Shown piece after piece: positions 1 through 6,478 of a stretch of DNA of 17,841 bases. The position numbers and the translations under genes were made by a program. The first letter of the stretch is position 1; the number at the start of each line of letters is the position of its first letter. The notes beneath the pieces are model-generated. The model saw only the letters and a list, made by a program, of their open reading frames with translations. It made no database searches and was not told where the DNA came from. This stretch comes from CAYWBI01 sp964456445 (GTDB taxonomy: Bacteria; Calditrichota; Calditrichia; Calditrichales; J004): the NCBI GenBank assembly GCA_964456445.1, contig CAYWBI010000071.1, forward strand, positions 1 through 17,841. Reading direction: 5' to 3'.

Positions 1-233
1 GCTGTAAGTTGGCGCTTTTTTGTAAAAAAAATTTACTTTAGCAATTTAGGTATTAGACATTTTAACCGCACACTAATGTTTGATTTTAGACATTTCTTAT
101 TGCAAAAATGCAAAATAAAAAATGAAACATCCGTAGCTTTGCGGACCGTTCTGAGTAAATCCTTGTTCAGGTTATGAATGCGACTGAGTACCGTGGGACA
201 AATCATATTTTTTTGATTTGTACTAAACCCGTT

Positions 234-259
234 CTTAGCTTTTTGGCTAAGTATTTTTT
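234..259 (+). terminator. Terminator-like hairpin in the leader of the DUF4105 gene
   Basis: CTTAGC (234-239) pairs with GCTAAG (246-251) around a 6-nt loop and is followed by TATTTTTT (252-259), the form of a weak rho-independent terminator. A second hairpin, ACAAATCA/TGATTTGT, lies just upstream at about 199-222. The hairpin precedes the GTG at 291. It may end transcription arriving from upstream or act as an attenuator. The stem is only 6 bp, so confidence is modest. Confidence 0.4.
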
Positions 260-290
260 GATTCACAAATCTAAAGAAAGATACAATCTT

Positions 291-1550
291 GTGAAACGTT
301 CCCTTCTGATATTCTGCAGCTTACTCCTCATCCAATCTATATACGCACAAAGGCTCACAAATATTCCCTGGGCCCATGGAGAAAGTCGCACTGCGGATTT
401 ACATTTTTATTTAGTTACGTTTAGCCCGGGCGACAATTTAACGGATTGGTTTGGCCATACGGCGGTAATTGTAAAAGATAGCAGCCTTCGTGTTGCCCGG
501 ATTTACAATTATGGTCTCTTTTCATTTAACGAAGGGTTTATAAGCCGTTTTGCTATGGGCCGTCTTATCTTTTACGCCGGGGACGCAAGCGTAAATGCAA
601 CTTTAAGACGATATAAAAGCGAAAACCGGAGCATCTTTGTTCAGGAGTTGAACATCCCGGAGAACAAAAGGTTAAACCTCGCACAAAAGCTGGCCGATTC
701 TGTCTTGCCGGAAAACCGTGCCTATCTCTATGACCACTATTATAACAATTGTTCCACCCGGCTAAGGGATTTATTTGACGAAGCGCTTGACGGCCGCTTC
801 CATACCGGAACGGACTCTGCAGCCAGATTCACCCTGCGCGAAGAAACCATGCGTTACACGGATCGTGAACCGCTGATGCAGTGGGTTTTAATGTTTTTGA
901 TGAACAATACAATTGATAAACCCATCCGGCAATGGGATGAAATGTTCCTGCCAGATGAACTGTCACGCTTTGTAGGCAGATTGTATTATAGAACGGACGA
1001 TGGAAGCCGAATTCCATTTGTACGGAAGGCCTATATCGCATACGATTCCGGGCGAACAGCTACACCGGACCATGTTAATCCATTTCCGTTGTGGCCCTTT
1101 GGGATCGGTTTAATCATAGCGCTTATCGCCTTACCTTTAGGCATGCTATCAGCCCGGCGCAGAATTTACAGAAAAATCTTTTTCGGCTATGGGGCGTTGA
1201 TTACGCTTCCCCTTGGAATTTTGGGCTCTATCCTGTTTTTTATGGCATTGTTCACCAACCATGTGGTAACCTTCCACAACGAAAATCTTTTACTGATAAA
1301 CCCGCTTACTCTTATTGTTTTTTTTCTTAGCCTGAAAGCCGTTTTTGTTGAGGCACAACAGGGACAACGCGCTCTTGCCGGGTTTTGGTATGCCCATGCC
1401 TTACTCTCCATTGCATTGATAATCCTTAAACTTACACCTTTTTTTGATCAGCAAAACAGTATGGCGCTTTTTTTGTTAGTGCCCATAAATCTGGCTTTTG
1501 CAGGGATATTCTATCTTAACACATTCGGCCAGAAACATGCGGCTGGGTGA
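291..1550 (+). CDS. DUF4105 / Lnb-like membrane protein, predicted apolipoprotein N-acyltransferase
   Basis: The frame is open from 174, but I place the start at GTG 291. A clear signal peptide begins there (residues 1-19, cleaved after a YA motif), a purine-rich AAAGAAAG lies upstream, and a terminator-like hairpin lies between the two candidate starts. The 419-residue protein has a periplasmic DUF4105 domain (about 35-260) with the motifs WFGHTAV (His56) and YNNCSTRLRD (Cys154). These are candidate residues of a papain-like Cys/His site. About five hydrophobic segments follow (269-287, 298-321, 334-353, 365-383, 389-410). This layout matches the Lnb family described in Bacteroides, which N-acylates lipoproteins in place of Lnt. 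The family assignment rests on recalled motifs. The enzymatic role is inference, since DUF4105 proteins are diverse. The gene stands alone and faces the repeat zone. Confidence 0.75.
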   Translation: MKRSLLIFCSLLLIQSIYAQRLTNIPWAHGESRTADLHFYLVTFSPGDNLTDWFGHTAVIVKDSSLRVARIYNYGLFSFNEGFISRFAMGRLIFYAGDASVNATLRRYKSENRSIFVQELNIPENKRLNLAQKLADSVLPENRAYLYDHYYNNCSTRLRDLFDEALDGRFHTGTDSAARFTLREETMRYTDREPLMQWVLMFLMNNTIDKPIRQWDEMFLPDELSRFVGRLYYRTDDGSRIPFVRKAYIAYDSGRTATPDHVNPFPLWPFGIGLIIALIALPLGMLSARRRIYRKIFFGYGALITLPLGILGSILFFMALFTNHVVTFHNENLLLINPLTLIVFFLSLKAVFVEAQQGQRALAGFWYAHALLSIALIILKLTPFFDQQNSMALFLLVPINLAFAGIFYLNTFGQKHAAG

Positions 1551-1574
1551 AGAGAAAAATGATACGCATACGAT

Positions 1575-2011
1575 GCCTGCCCCTGATATACGAACAAGGA
1601 ACACCGATTTACGATTTTAGAACAGCGCAANNNNNNNNNNNNNNNNNNNNNNNNNNNNNNNNNNNNNNNNNNNNNNNNNNNNNNNNNNNNNNNNNNNNNN
1701 NNNNNNNNNNNNNNNNNNNNNNNNNNNNNNGGGTTTGGGGTTTGCTCAATTGCCCCTGCCCCTGATATACGAACAAGGAACACCGATTTACGATTTTAGA
1801 ACAGCGCAATCAGAGCAGATCATAAATCTTCAATCGTTGATCGATGTTCGGTGTTGGGTTTGGGGTTTGCTCAATTGCCCCTGCCCCTGATATACGAACA
1901 AGGAACACCGGTTTACGATTTTAGAACGGCGCAATCAGAGCAGATCATAAATCTTCAATCGTTGATCGATGTTCGGTGTTGGTTTTGGGGTTTTGCTCAA
2001 TTGCCCCTGCC
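1575..2011. repeat. Tandem array of a 125-bp intergenic repeat, interrupted by an N gap
   Basis: Two full units (starting about 1741 and 1866) are nearly identical. They are flanked by a partial first unit (about 1575-1630) and a partial last unit (about 1992-2011). The shared TTTGCTCAATTGCCCC block recurs at 1741, 1866 and 1992, giving a period of 125-126 bp. Each unit has a left module (TTGCTCAATTGCCCC) and a right module (ACGAACAAGGAACACCGATT onward). It also holds a distant inverted pair, AACACCGA and TCGGTGTT. No coding potential is visible: open frames through it only read the repeat. Differences between copies are single bases. Confidence 0.9.
1631..1730. other. Assembly gap of exactly 100 N
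   Basis: The run of N lies between a copy of the right module ending GCGCAA and the start of the next unit, GGGTTTGGGG. In the intact unit only 46 bp separate these two points. The true missing length is therefore probably 46 bp plus a whole number of 125-bp units. The round figure suggests a scaffolding placeholder. Confidence 0.95.
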
Positions 2012-2047
2012 TTCAGGTAAGGGACACACAACACCCCAATAATATCA

Positions 2048-2171
2048 TGGGCTTTAGCCCAAAACAAATCCTCTATGGAACAATTTATCAAACCCTTTCA
2101 GGGTTTTTCATTATTGTCATGCTTTTACCAGGGCGCCGCCCTTCGCTCTGTTATTCTTCCCCTTTGGGGAA
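2048..2171. repeat. Cluster of four phased REP-like palindromes
   Basis: Four compact palindromes lie in a row: TGGGCT-TT-AGCCCA (2048-2061), AAACCCT-TTC-AGGGTTT (2090-2106), AGGGCG-C-CGCCCT (2130-2142) and TTCCCC-TTT-GGGGAA (2157-2171). Stems are 6-7 bp with 1-3 nt loops, spaced about 25-40 bp apart. They lie between the convergent genes ending at 1550 and 2339. Similar GGGCTTTAGCCC, AACCCTTTCAGGGTT and AGGGCGCCGCCCT palindromes are familiar from REP-type elements in Bacteroidota-like genomes. A RAYT transposase would mobilise such elements, but none is encoded here. Confidence 0.7.
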
Positions 2172-2228
2172 TTGATGCGTGGTAGCAGGAGCAATATCCG
2201 GTTTATCTTGTTGAACTTAATTTCTCTT

Positions 2229-2270
2229 TGATTTACGAACAAGGAACACCGATTTGCGATTTTGGAATGC
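2229..2270. repeat. Solitary right-module copy of the 125-bp repeat
   Basis: The stretch contains GATTTACGAACAAGGAACAC followed by CGATTTGCGATTTTGGAA, matching the right half of the tandem unit with a few substitutions. The left module is absent. The rest of 2176-2338 shows no gene and no clear terminator for the cytochrome gene ending at 2339. Confidence 0.8.
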
Positions 2271-2338
2271 GGATCCATGCAATAGACGCTGGAACCCAGA
2301 ATTCTAATAAGCCATAACACAGCCTTGTCAGTTCCCCG

Positions 2339-4255
2339 TTATTTTTCACTCTTTTTCTGAAGTTCCGCATATTCCATTGGGTGATCGTGCTTTATATTAT
2401 CCTCAGTAATTTTGCCATCGAAAACAGTAGTGTTTAACGGGTAAATATCCGGATGGTAAATTACGAAGAACCAGTGCCAAATAACTATAGCAAGTGTGGC
2501 CAGCCAGGCTTCGAAGTAATGAATAACTTCGGAAGTTTCAAACAACCAACTTGGCAAAAAACCAATAAAAAATTCAGGGAACCATAAAACAAAGCCTGTT
2601 GCGCCCATTACCAGCACACCCCAGATTAAGGCCAGGTATTCAGCTTTTTCACCGTAATCATAGCGTCCAAACTGCGGCCTTTCTTCACTAATGCCCAAAT
2701 GGAAACGCATATTCTGCCAAAGATGAATAAGATCATCCCTGGTTGGTAAAAGAGAAAGAAAATCTTTCCTCCCCCGATGGTTGAATATAAAATACCCAAG
2801 CTGAATAATCGATGTTGTTAGCATCACAACTGCAGAAATACGGTGCACAATTGGGCGTATCCTCTCATCAAATCCGATAGAAACAAGCATCTGCACCCAG
2901 TCTGCATTTGGAAACTTTAAGGCAAAGCCTGTGATAACCAACAGAATAAAACTGGTAAGCATAAAAAGATGTTGGTACACTTCCCAGGATTGGAACCGTG
3001 TAATCCGGAGTTGGCCCAGCTCTACTTTTCTCTTCTCCCGGATATGATAAAGTAGAATTATAAAATTATGAAGAAACATCCCAGCAATTACAATAATGAT
3101 CAACCATATATACATCATTCTGAAAAAATAGGCAATGGGATTGCGGGTTTTCTGATCAAGTGGGTGAACTTCAATGGAAGCAAATTCTTTCGTAATATTC
3201 TTATGGCAGTGACCGCAGGTTGCTATGCGGTTCGAATACTGGACTGAAGAAAGGCTGTCCTGGGTGCCGCGGATTGCATGCACTTCATGGCAGGATGTAC
3301 ATGTTGCGGCTTCAGGGGACCCTTTTAAAACCGCTAAACCATGATAACTTTTCATATAAGAATCCAGACGTCTTGCATCCAAACCAAAGCGTTCCATCAA
3401 AGTTTTTGAAGCATGGCAGTTGGCGCAGAGTTTTGTTGCCTGCATTTTGGTGCTGGTTACAGAGTTAATGCCTTCTGCAGGTTGGATATTATGTTCACTA
3501 TGACAATCGTTACATGTTGGGGCTTCATAATGACCACGCAAAATGGCATTCCAATGTATGCTTTCACGGTAAGATTTTTCCTCCTTCGGATGGCATTTTC
3601 CACAAGTAGCCGGGATATTTACTTTGGTATAAGAACATTTTGGATCGGTACGGGGCAAAATAGCATGATAGTTATGACAATTGGAACAAACCGGCGCTTT
3701 ACTGTTCACATCAGTAGCACGACTACGTCCATGAATACTTTGCTGATAATCTTTAACCGGCCCTTCGCCTCTTTGGCCAATCAACTTCATAACATCGGGC
3801 CGGGAATGGCAAACACCACATGTATGCCCAAGATTATCTTTAGAAACCGAGCTGTTTTTATCATCTGCGGATAAGATATTATGGGTCCCATGACAGTCCG
3901 TACAGCGCGCCGTATGAACTTTTCCATTAAGATGTGCCAGGGCATGAATACTCCGGGCATATTCTGTTGCGGCATCCTCATGGCACCCGCCACATCTTAC
4001 CGCAGGCAAAGCGGTTTCATCCGGGTGGTCATCACCCGGCTTATGGCAATCGGTACACTCAAACCCCTCATGTACGGAATTTTCTAATATTGTTGAATCT
4101 ACATAAACTGAAACTTCTATAGAATCATCTATTGTTTTTGTGATTTCATTGTCCGAATGGCAATCAAGACATTCTGCTCTTTCCCTGGCCGGGAGCAGTG
4201 AAACAAAAAATGTTAACAACACCAATATAATTAATCGATTCAAAACATCCTCCAT
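2339..4255 (-). CDS. Undecaheme cytochrome c fused to a membrane cytochrome b (CbcL-like architecture)
   Basis: The 638-residue protein has an N-terminal signal segment (about 6-22) and eleven CxxCH heme-c motifs between residues 29 and 351. His residues in repeated SIH or SYH contexts (about 103, 174, 234, 305) could be distal ligands. About five membrane helices follow (381-405, 424-447, 467-490, 537-557, 575-600) with His residues placed as in di-heme b-type cytochromes of the formate dehydrogenase gamma/HydC/b561 class. The layout matches Geobacter CbcL, a quinol-oxidising inner-membrane protein feeding periplasmic cytochromes. Direction and partner here are inference. ATG 4255 has no good ribosome site. 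A TTG at 4243 lies 5 nt after GGAGG (4253-4249) and starts directly at the signal peptide, so it may be the true start. A terminator separates this gene from the operon upstream. Confidence 0.88.
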   Translation of the reverse strand: MEDVLNRLIILVLLTFFVSLLPARERAECLDCHSDNEITKTIDDSIEVSVYVDSTILENSVHEGFECTDCHKPGDDHPDETALPAVRCGGCHEDAATEYARSIHALAHLNGKVHTARCTDCHGTHNILSADDKNSSVSKDNLGHTCGVCHSRPDVMKLIGQRGEGPVKDYQQSIHGRSRATDVNSKAPVCSNCHNYHAILPRTDPKCSYTKVNIPATCGKCHPKEEKSYRESIHWNAILRGHYEAPTCNDCHSEHNIQPAEGINSVTSTKMQATKLCANCHASKTLMERFGLDARRLDSYMKSYHGLAVLKGSPEAATCTSCHEVHAIRGTQDSLSSVQYSNRIATCGHCHKNITKEFASIEVHPLDQKTRNPIAYFFRMMYIWLIIIVIAGMFLHNFIILLYHIREKRKVELGQLRITRFQSWEVYQHLFMLTSFILLVITGFALKFPNADWVQMLVSIGFDERIRPIVHRISAVVMLTTSIIQLGYFIFNHRGRKDFLSLLPTRDDLIHLWQNMRFHLGISEERPQFGRYDYGEKAEYLALIWGVLVMGATGFVLWFPEFFIGFLPSWLFETSEVIHYFEAWLATLAIVIWHWFFVIYHPDIYPLNTTVFDGKITEDNIKHDHPMEYAELQKKSEK

Positions 4256-4435
4256 CTTAGCTCGGTATCAATTCAAAGGGAATTTGGATTTTATACAATT
4301 TATAAACATTTCAGCTCTATGTCGATAACTATTTTCATTTAATGTTAATTGTTTAAAAGTTGAAAACGTTCTTTATCTTCAGCGACCTATCTTATATTTT
4401 ACGCCGGATATCACCCCGGACAGGCCCGGTAATAT

Positions 4436-4457
4436 AAAAAGCCGGAAAAGTACCGGC
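4436..4457 (-). terminator. Rho-independent terminator of the respiratory-sensory operon
   Basis: Read on the minus strand, GCCGG-TACTTTT-CCGGC (4457-4441) is followed by TTTTT (4440-4436). It lies about 40 bp after the stop of the last operon gene (4499). It implies that the 11-heme/cytochrome b gene at 4255 has its own promoter in 4256-4435. I could not identify a convincing one, and no TGGCAC-type sigma-54 site is visible there. Confidence 0.75.
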
Positions 4458-4498
4458 AAAACGCTGACGATTTTAAATGAGCAATTATGGATGCGCAG

Positions 4499-5656
4499 TC
4501 AACCTAAAAACAAATCAATATATCTATTAAATGTCACAGGATCCGCCTTCTTCATTTCGCCAACATCAACATCGGAAACAGGTTTATAATCTTCCTTTTC
4601 ATTTCCTACACGGATCTTCTCATGAAGTTCTTTCAGTTTTTCCAGTTCCGATATATAAAAATCCACCGCGGCCTTGCCTATTTTCATTTTATCAAGTTCG
4701 CTATGCAACTTTTCCGCGTCGATGGAACATATCCAATTATCGTGATAAGGCGTTAAATCAAATAAATCAAGATTGTCTTTTAGCCGTGTATTTATGGCAA
4801 CCACTTTTCCGCTAACCGGCGATGTAAAAACAACATTTCGGGAATCCAGTTTTACCGTAAAAAGGACCTGCCCTGCTTTAACATCCATCCCAAGATTTGG
4901 AAATTCTATTAAATCTATCTTTCCAAATAACTTATCGGCAAAATCATCGATTCCGATTTTGGCCTTTCCCGCCTGATCAATGGAAACCCAACAATGGTTT
5001 TTAGATATAAACGCCCCCCCCGGAATAGAGAAGCCCGATTTCATCGACGTATTAAGTGATTTTAAACTCGTGATATTGACCTGTGGTTTGATTGTCTGTT
5101 TGATTCTTTCTTCCCGTAATACCAACAGCTTTTTAGTGAATTCAAGAAGTTCTGATTCGGTAAACGGTTTCTGTACATAATCCATTGCGCCGTATTTCAT
5201 ACATTCAACCGCAGTTTCGACGGTAGCATAACCCGTGATGATGACCAGGTCGATATCGGGGCGCAAATGCTTAACCGATTTCGTGACCTCAACACCGTCC
5301 ATGTGCGGCATTTTCAGATCGGTAAAAACAAAATCATACGGATGCAGCTGGATAAGACCGAGTGCTTCCTGGCCTGTTTCTACAGTATCAACGTTATATC
5401 CGTCAAGAGCCAGTATTTTTCTAAAACTATCTAAAATCACAGGCTCGTCATCAACACAAAGAATTCTTGCACGCGGGTTTTCAACTTCAACGCGTTTTAG
5501 CGTTTTCGATTCATGTGTGTAATCAATATTCAAACTTTCAGCAAGCGCTGATTTTCTTTCTTCCCTTGTTTTCTTCTCTTTGAGTTTATTTGCCACAATA
5601 CGGATAATTATATCGGCAACAATAAAAACGACGACCATGATGATAAAAAGTACCAT
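4499..5656 (-). CDS. Membrane-anchored response receiver with GcvH-like output domain
   Basis: Of 385 residues, 3-22 form one hydrophobic anchor, followed by a charged linker. A receiver domain spans about 64-180, with acidic pair Asp69/Asp70, phospho-acceptor Asp113 in FTDLKMP, Thr141 and Lys163. Residues about 210-315 align well with glycine-cleavage H protein: HCWVS, AKIGIDDFA, LPEVG-like FPNLG, KAGQ, SPVSGKVVAIN and PYHDNW. By the fixed spacing from the AG pair to the SPVSG proline, the lipoyl-lysine position is Ser272. The nearby Lys269 is three residues off register. There is no DNA-binding domain, so output is probably by protein contact at the membrane. A strong AAGGAG precedes the ATG. 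The gene is last in the operon, 27 bp after its paralogue. Family calls are firm; function is unknown. Confidence 0.85.
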   Translation of the reverse strand: MVLFIIMVVVFIVADIIIRIVANKLKEKKTREERKSALAESLNIDYTHESKTLKRVEVENPRARILCVDDEPVILDSFRKILALDGYNVDTVETGQEALGLIQLHPYDFVFTDLKMPHMDGVEVTKSVKHLRPDIDLVIITGYATVETAVECMKYGAMDYVQKPFTESELLEFTKKLLVLREERIKQTIKPQVNITSLKSLNTSMKSGFSIPGGAFISKNHCWVSIDQAGKAKIGIDDFADKLFGKIDLIEFPNLGMDVKAGQVLFTVKLDSRNVVFTSPVSGKVVAINTRLKDNLDLFDLTPYHDNWICSIDAEKLHSELDKMKIGKAAVDFYISELEKLKELHEKIRVGNEKEDYKPVSDVDVGEMKKADPVTFNRYIDLFLG

Positions 5657-5683
5657 TTTTTCTCCTTAATTTTTTATATTCTT

Positions 5684-6475
5684 CTAAATTCTTTCAGAGC
5701 TACAATCAAGAAGCTGTTTCATATCATATTCAATGTCCGCGGGAATTATTTTATAAATCCAGCCGGAAAAGTAGGGGTCTTTTTCCAGCAACGCCGGGTC
5801 TTTTAAAATTGAATCATTGCGCTCGATGATTTTTCCACCGATTGGCGCGAGCAGGTTATGAACCAATTCATCCTGGCAAATAATTTTCCCTGCCGGATTA
5901 GCCTGGATTATCATATCATTAACATTTAGGAGCTGTATCGATTCAATAGCCGAAATTGTTTTTAAGAACAAATCCGTTGCACCTATCACGGCCAATCCTT
6001 CGGCCTGTAAAAACGTCCAGCTTGAATATCCGAGTTTCATATATTTTGGCGGACATGGCACAAACGCGATGTACGAATCATCGGCAGTTGCGGTTTCTTT
6101 TTTCAATTCGATGTATTTAAAACCCCGGGAAATTGATGACATTATTTCATCAAATGTAAACGGTTTGGGAATAAAATCGATCGCACCTTCATATAGCGAG
6201 GTTAACACATTTGCAACCGTTGAATAACCGGAGATAATAATGACCTCGGTTAAGATATTTCTATTTTTAACTTCCTTTAGAAGTTGAAGCCCATCCATTT
6301 CCGGCATCATAATATCACAAATCGCCAATTCAAATTTTTCCCTTGTCAGTAACTTTAAGGCTTCGGCGCCGCTTAATGCCGAAGTGACGGAATAGCCTTC
6401 GGATGTTGCGATTTTTTTTACCGCATCATTAATTACCTCTTCGTCATCTATGACCAAAATGTTTTTGTTGCCCAT
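5684..6475 (-). CDS. Soluble response receiver with degenerate GcvH-like output domain
   Basis: The 263-residue protein opens with a receiver domain (about 4-122): Asp10/Asp11, phospho-acceptor Asp54 in ICDIMMPEMDG, Ser82 and Lys104. Residues about 143-250 follow the glycine-cleavage H fold (YSSWTF, AVIGATDLF, APIGGKIIERN, DPYFSGWIYKI). The residue eight positions before the APIGG proline, where H protein carries lipoyl-lysine, is Glu203. The domain is therefore unlikely to be lipoylated. It is 3 bp from the kinase gene, so the kinase is the obvious phosphodonor. It resembles the next gene in architecture but lacks its membrane anchor, suggesting duplication followed by divergence. No DNA-binding domain is present. 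Confidence 0.85.
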   Translation of the reverse strand: MGNKNILVIDDEEVINDAVKKIATSEGYSVTSALSGAEALKLLTREKFELAICDIMMPEMDGLQLLKEVKNRNILTEVIIISGYSTVANVLTSLYEGAIDFIPKPFTFDEIMSSISRGFKYIELKKETATADDSYIAFVPCPPKYMKLGYSSWTFLQAEGLAVIGATDLFLKTISAIESIQLLNVNDMIIQANPAGKIICQDELVHNLLAPIGGKIIERNDSILKDPALLEKDPYFSGWIYKIIPADIEYDMKQLLDCSSERI

Positions 6476-6478
6476 AAT

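Noticed and set aside
33..266. Minus-strand open frame of 77 codons at the left end
   Set aside because: It is AT-rich, has no recognisable motif and overlaps the leader hairpins and signal peptide region of the plus-strand gene.
174..290. Longer N terminus of the DUF4105 protein from ATG 174
   Set aside because: It would put 39 non-conserved residues before a perfect signal peptide and run through a terminator-like hairpin. GTG 291 fits better.
258..291. TTGATT and TACAAT boxes 18 bp apart before GTG 291
   Set aside because: The -10-like box ends only 3 nt before the start codon, so the transcript would begin after the GTG. Probably chance in AT-rich sequence.
1575..2011. CRISPR array
   Set aside because: Units are about 125 bp and head-to-tail with no variable spacers, and no cas gene is present.
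1511..2320. Open frames on both strands through the repeat zone
   Set aside because: They only translate the 125-bp repeat and the N run; the recurring peptide is a by-product of the repeat.
3413..3874. Plus-strand open frame of 153 codons inside the 11-heme cytochrome gene
   Set aside because: It is antisense to eight-plus heme motifs of the real gene and has no motif of its own.
4840..4855. Lys269 as a functional lipoyl-lysine in the membrane-anchored receiver protein
   Set aside because: The spacing from the upstream AG pair to the SPVSG proline equals that of GcvH, and in that register the lipoyl position is Ser272. Lys269 is three residues off.
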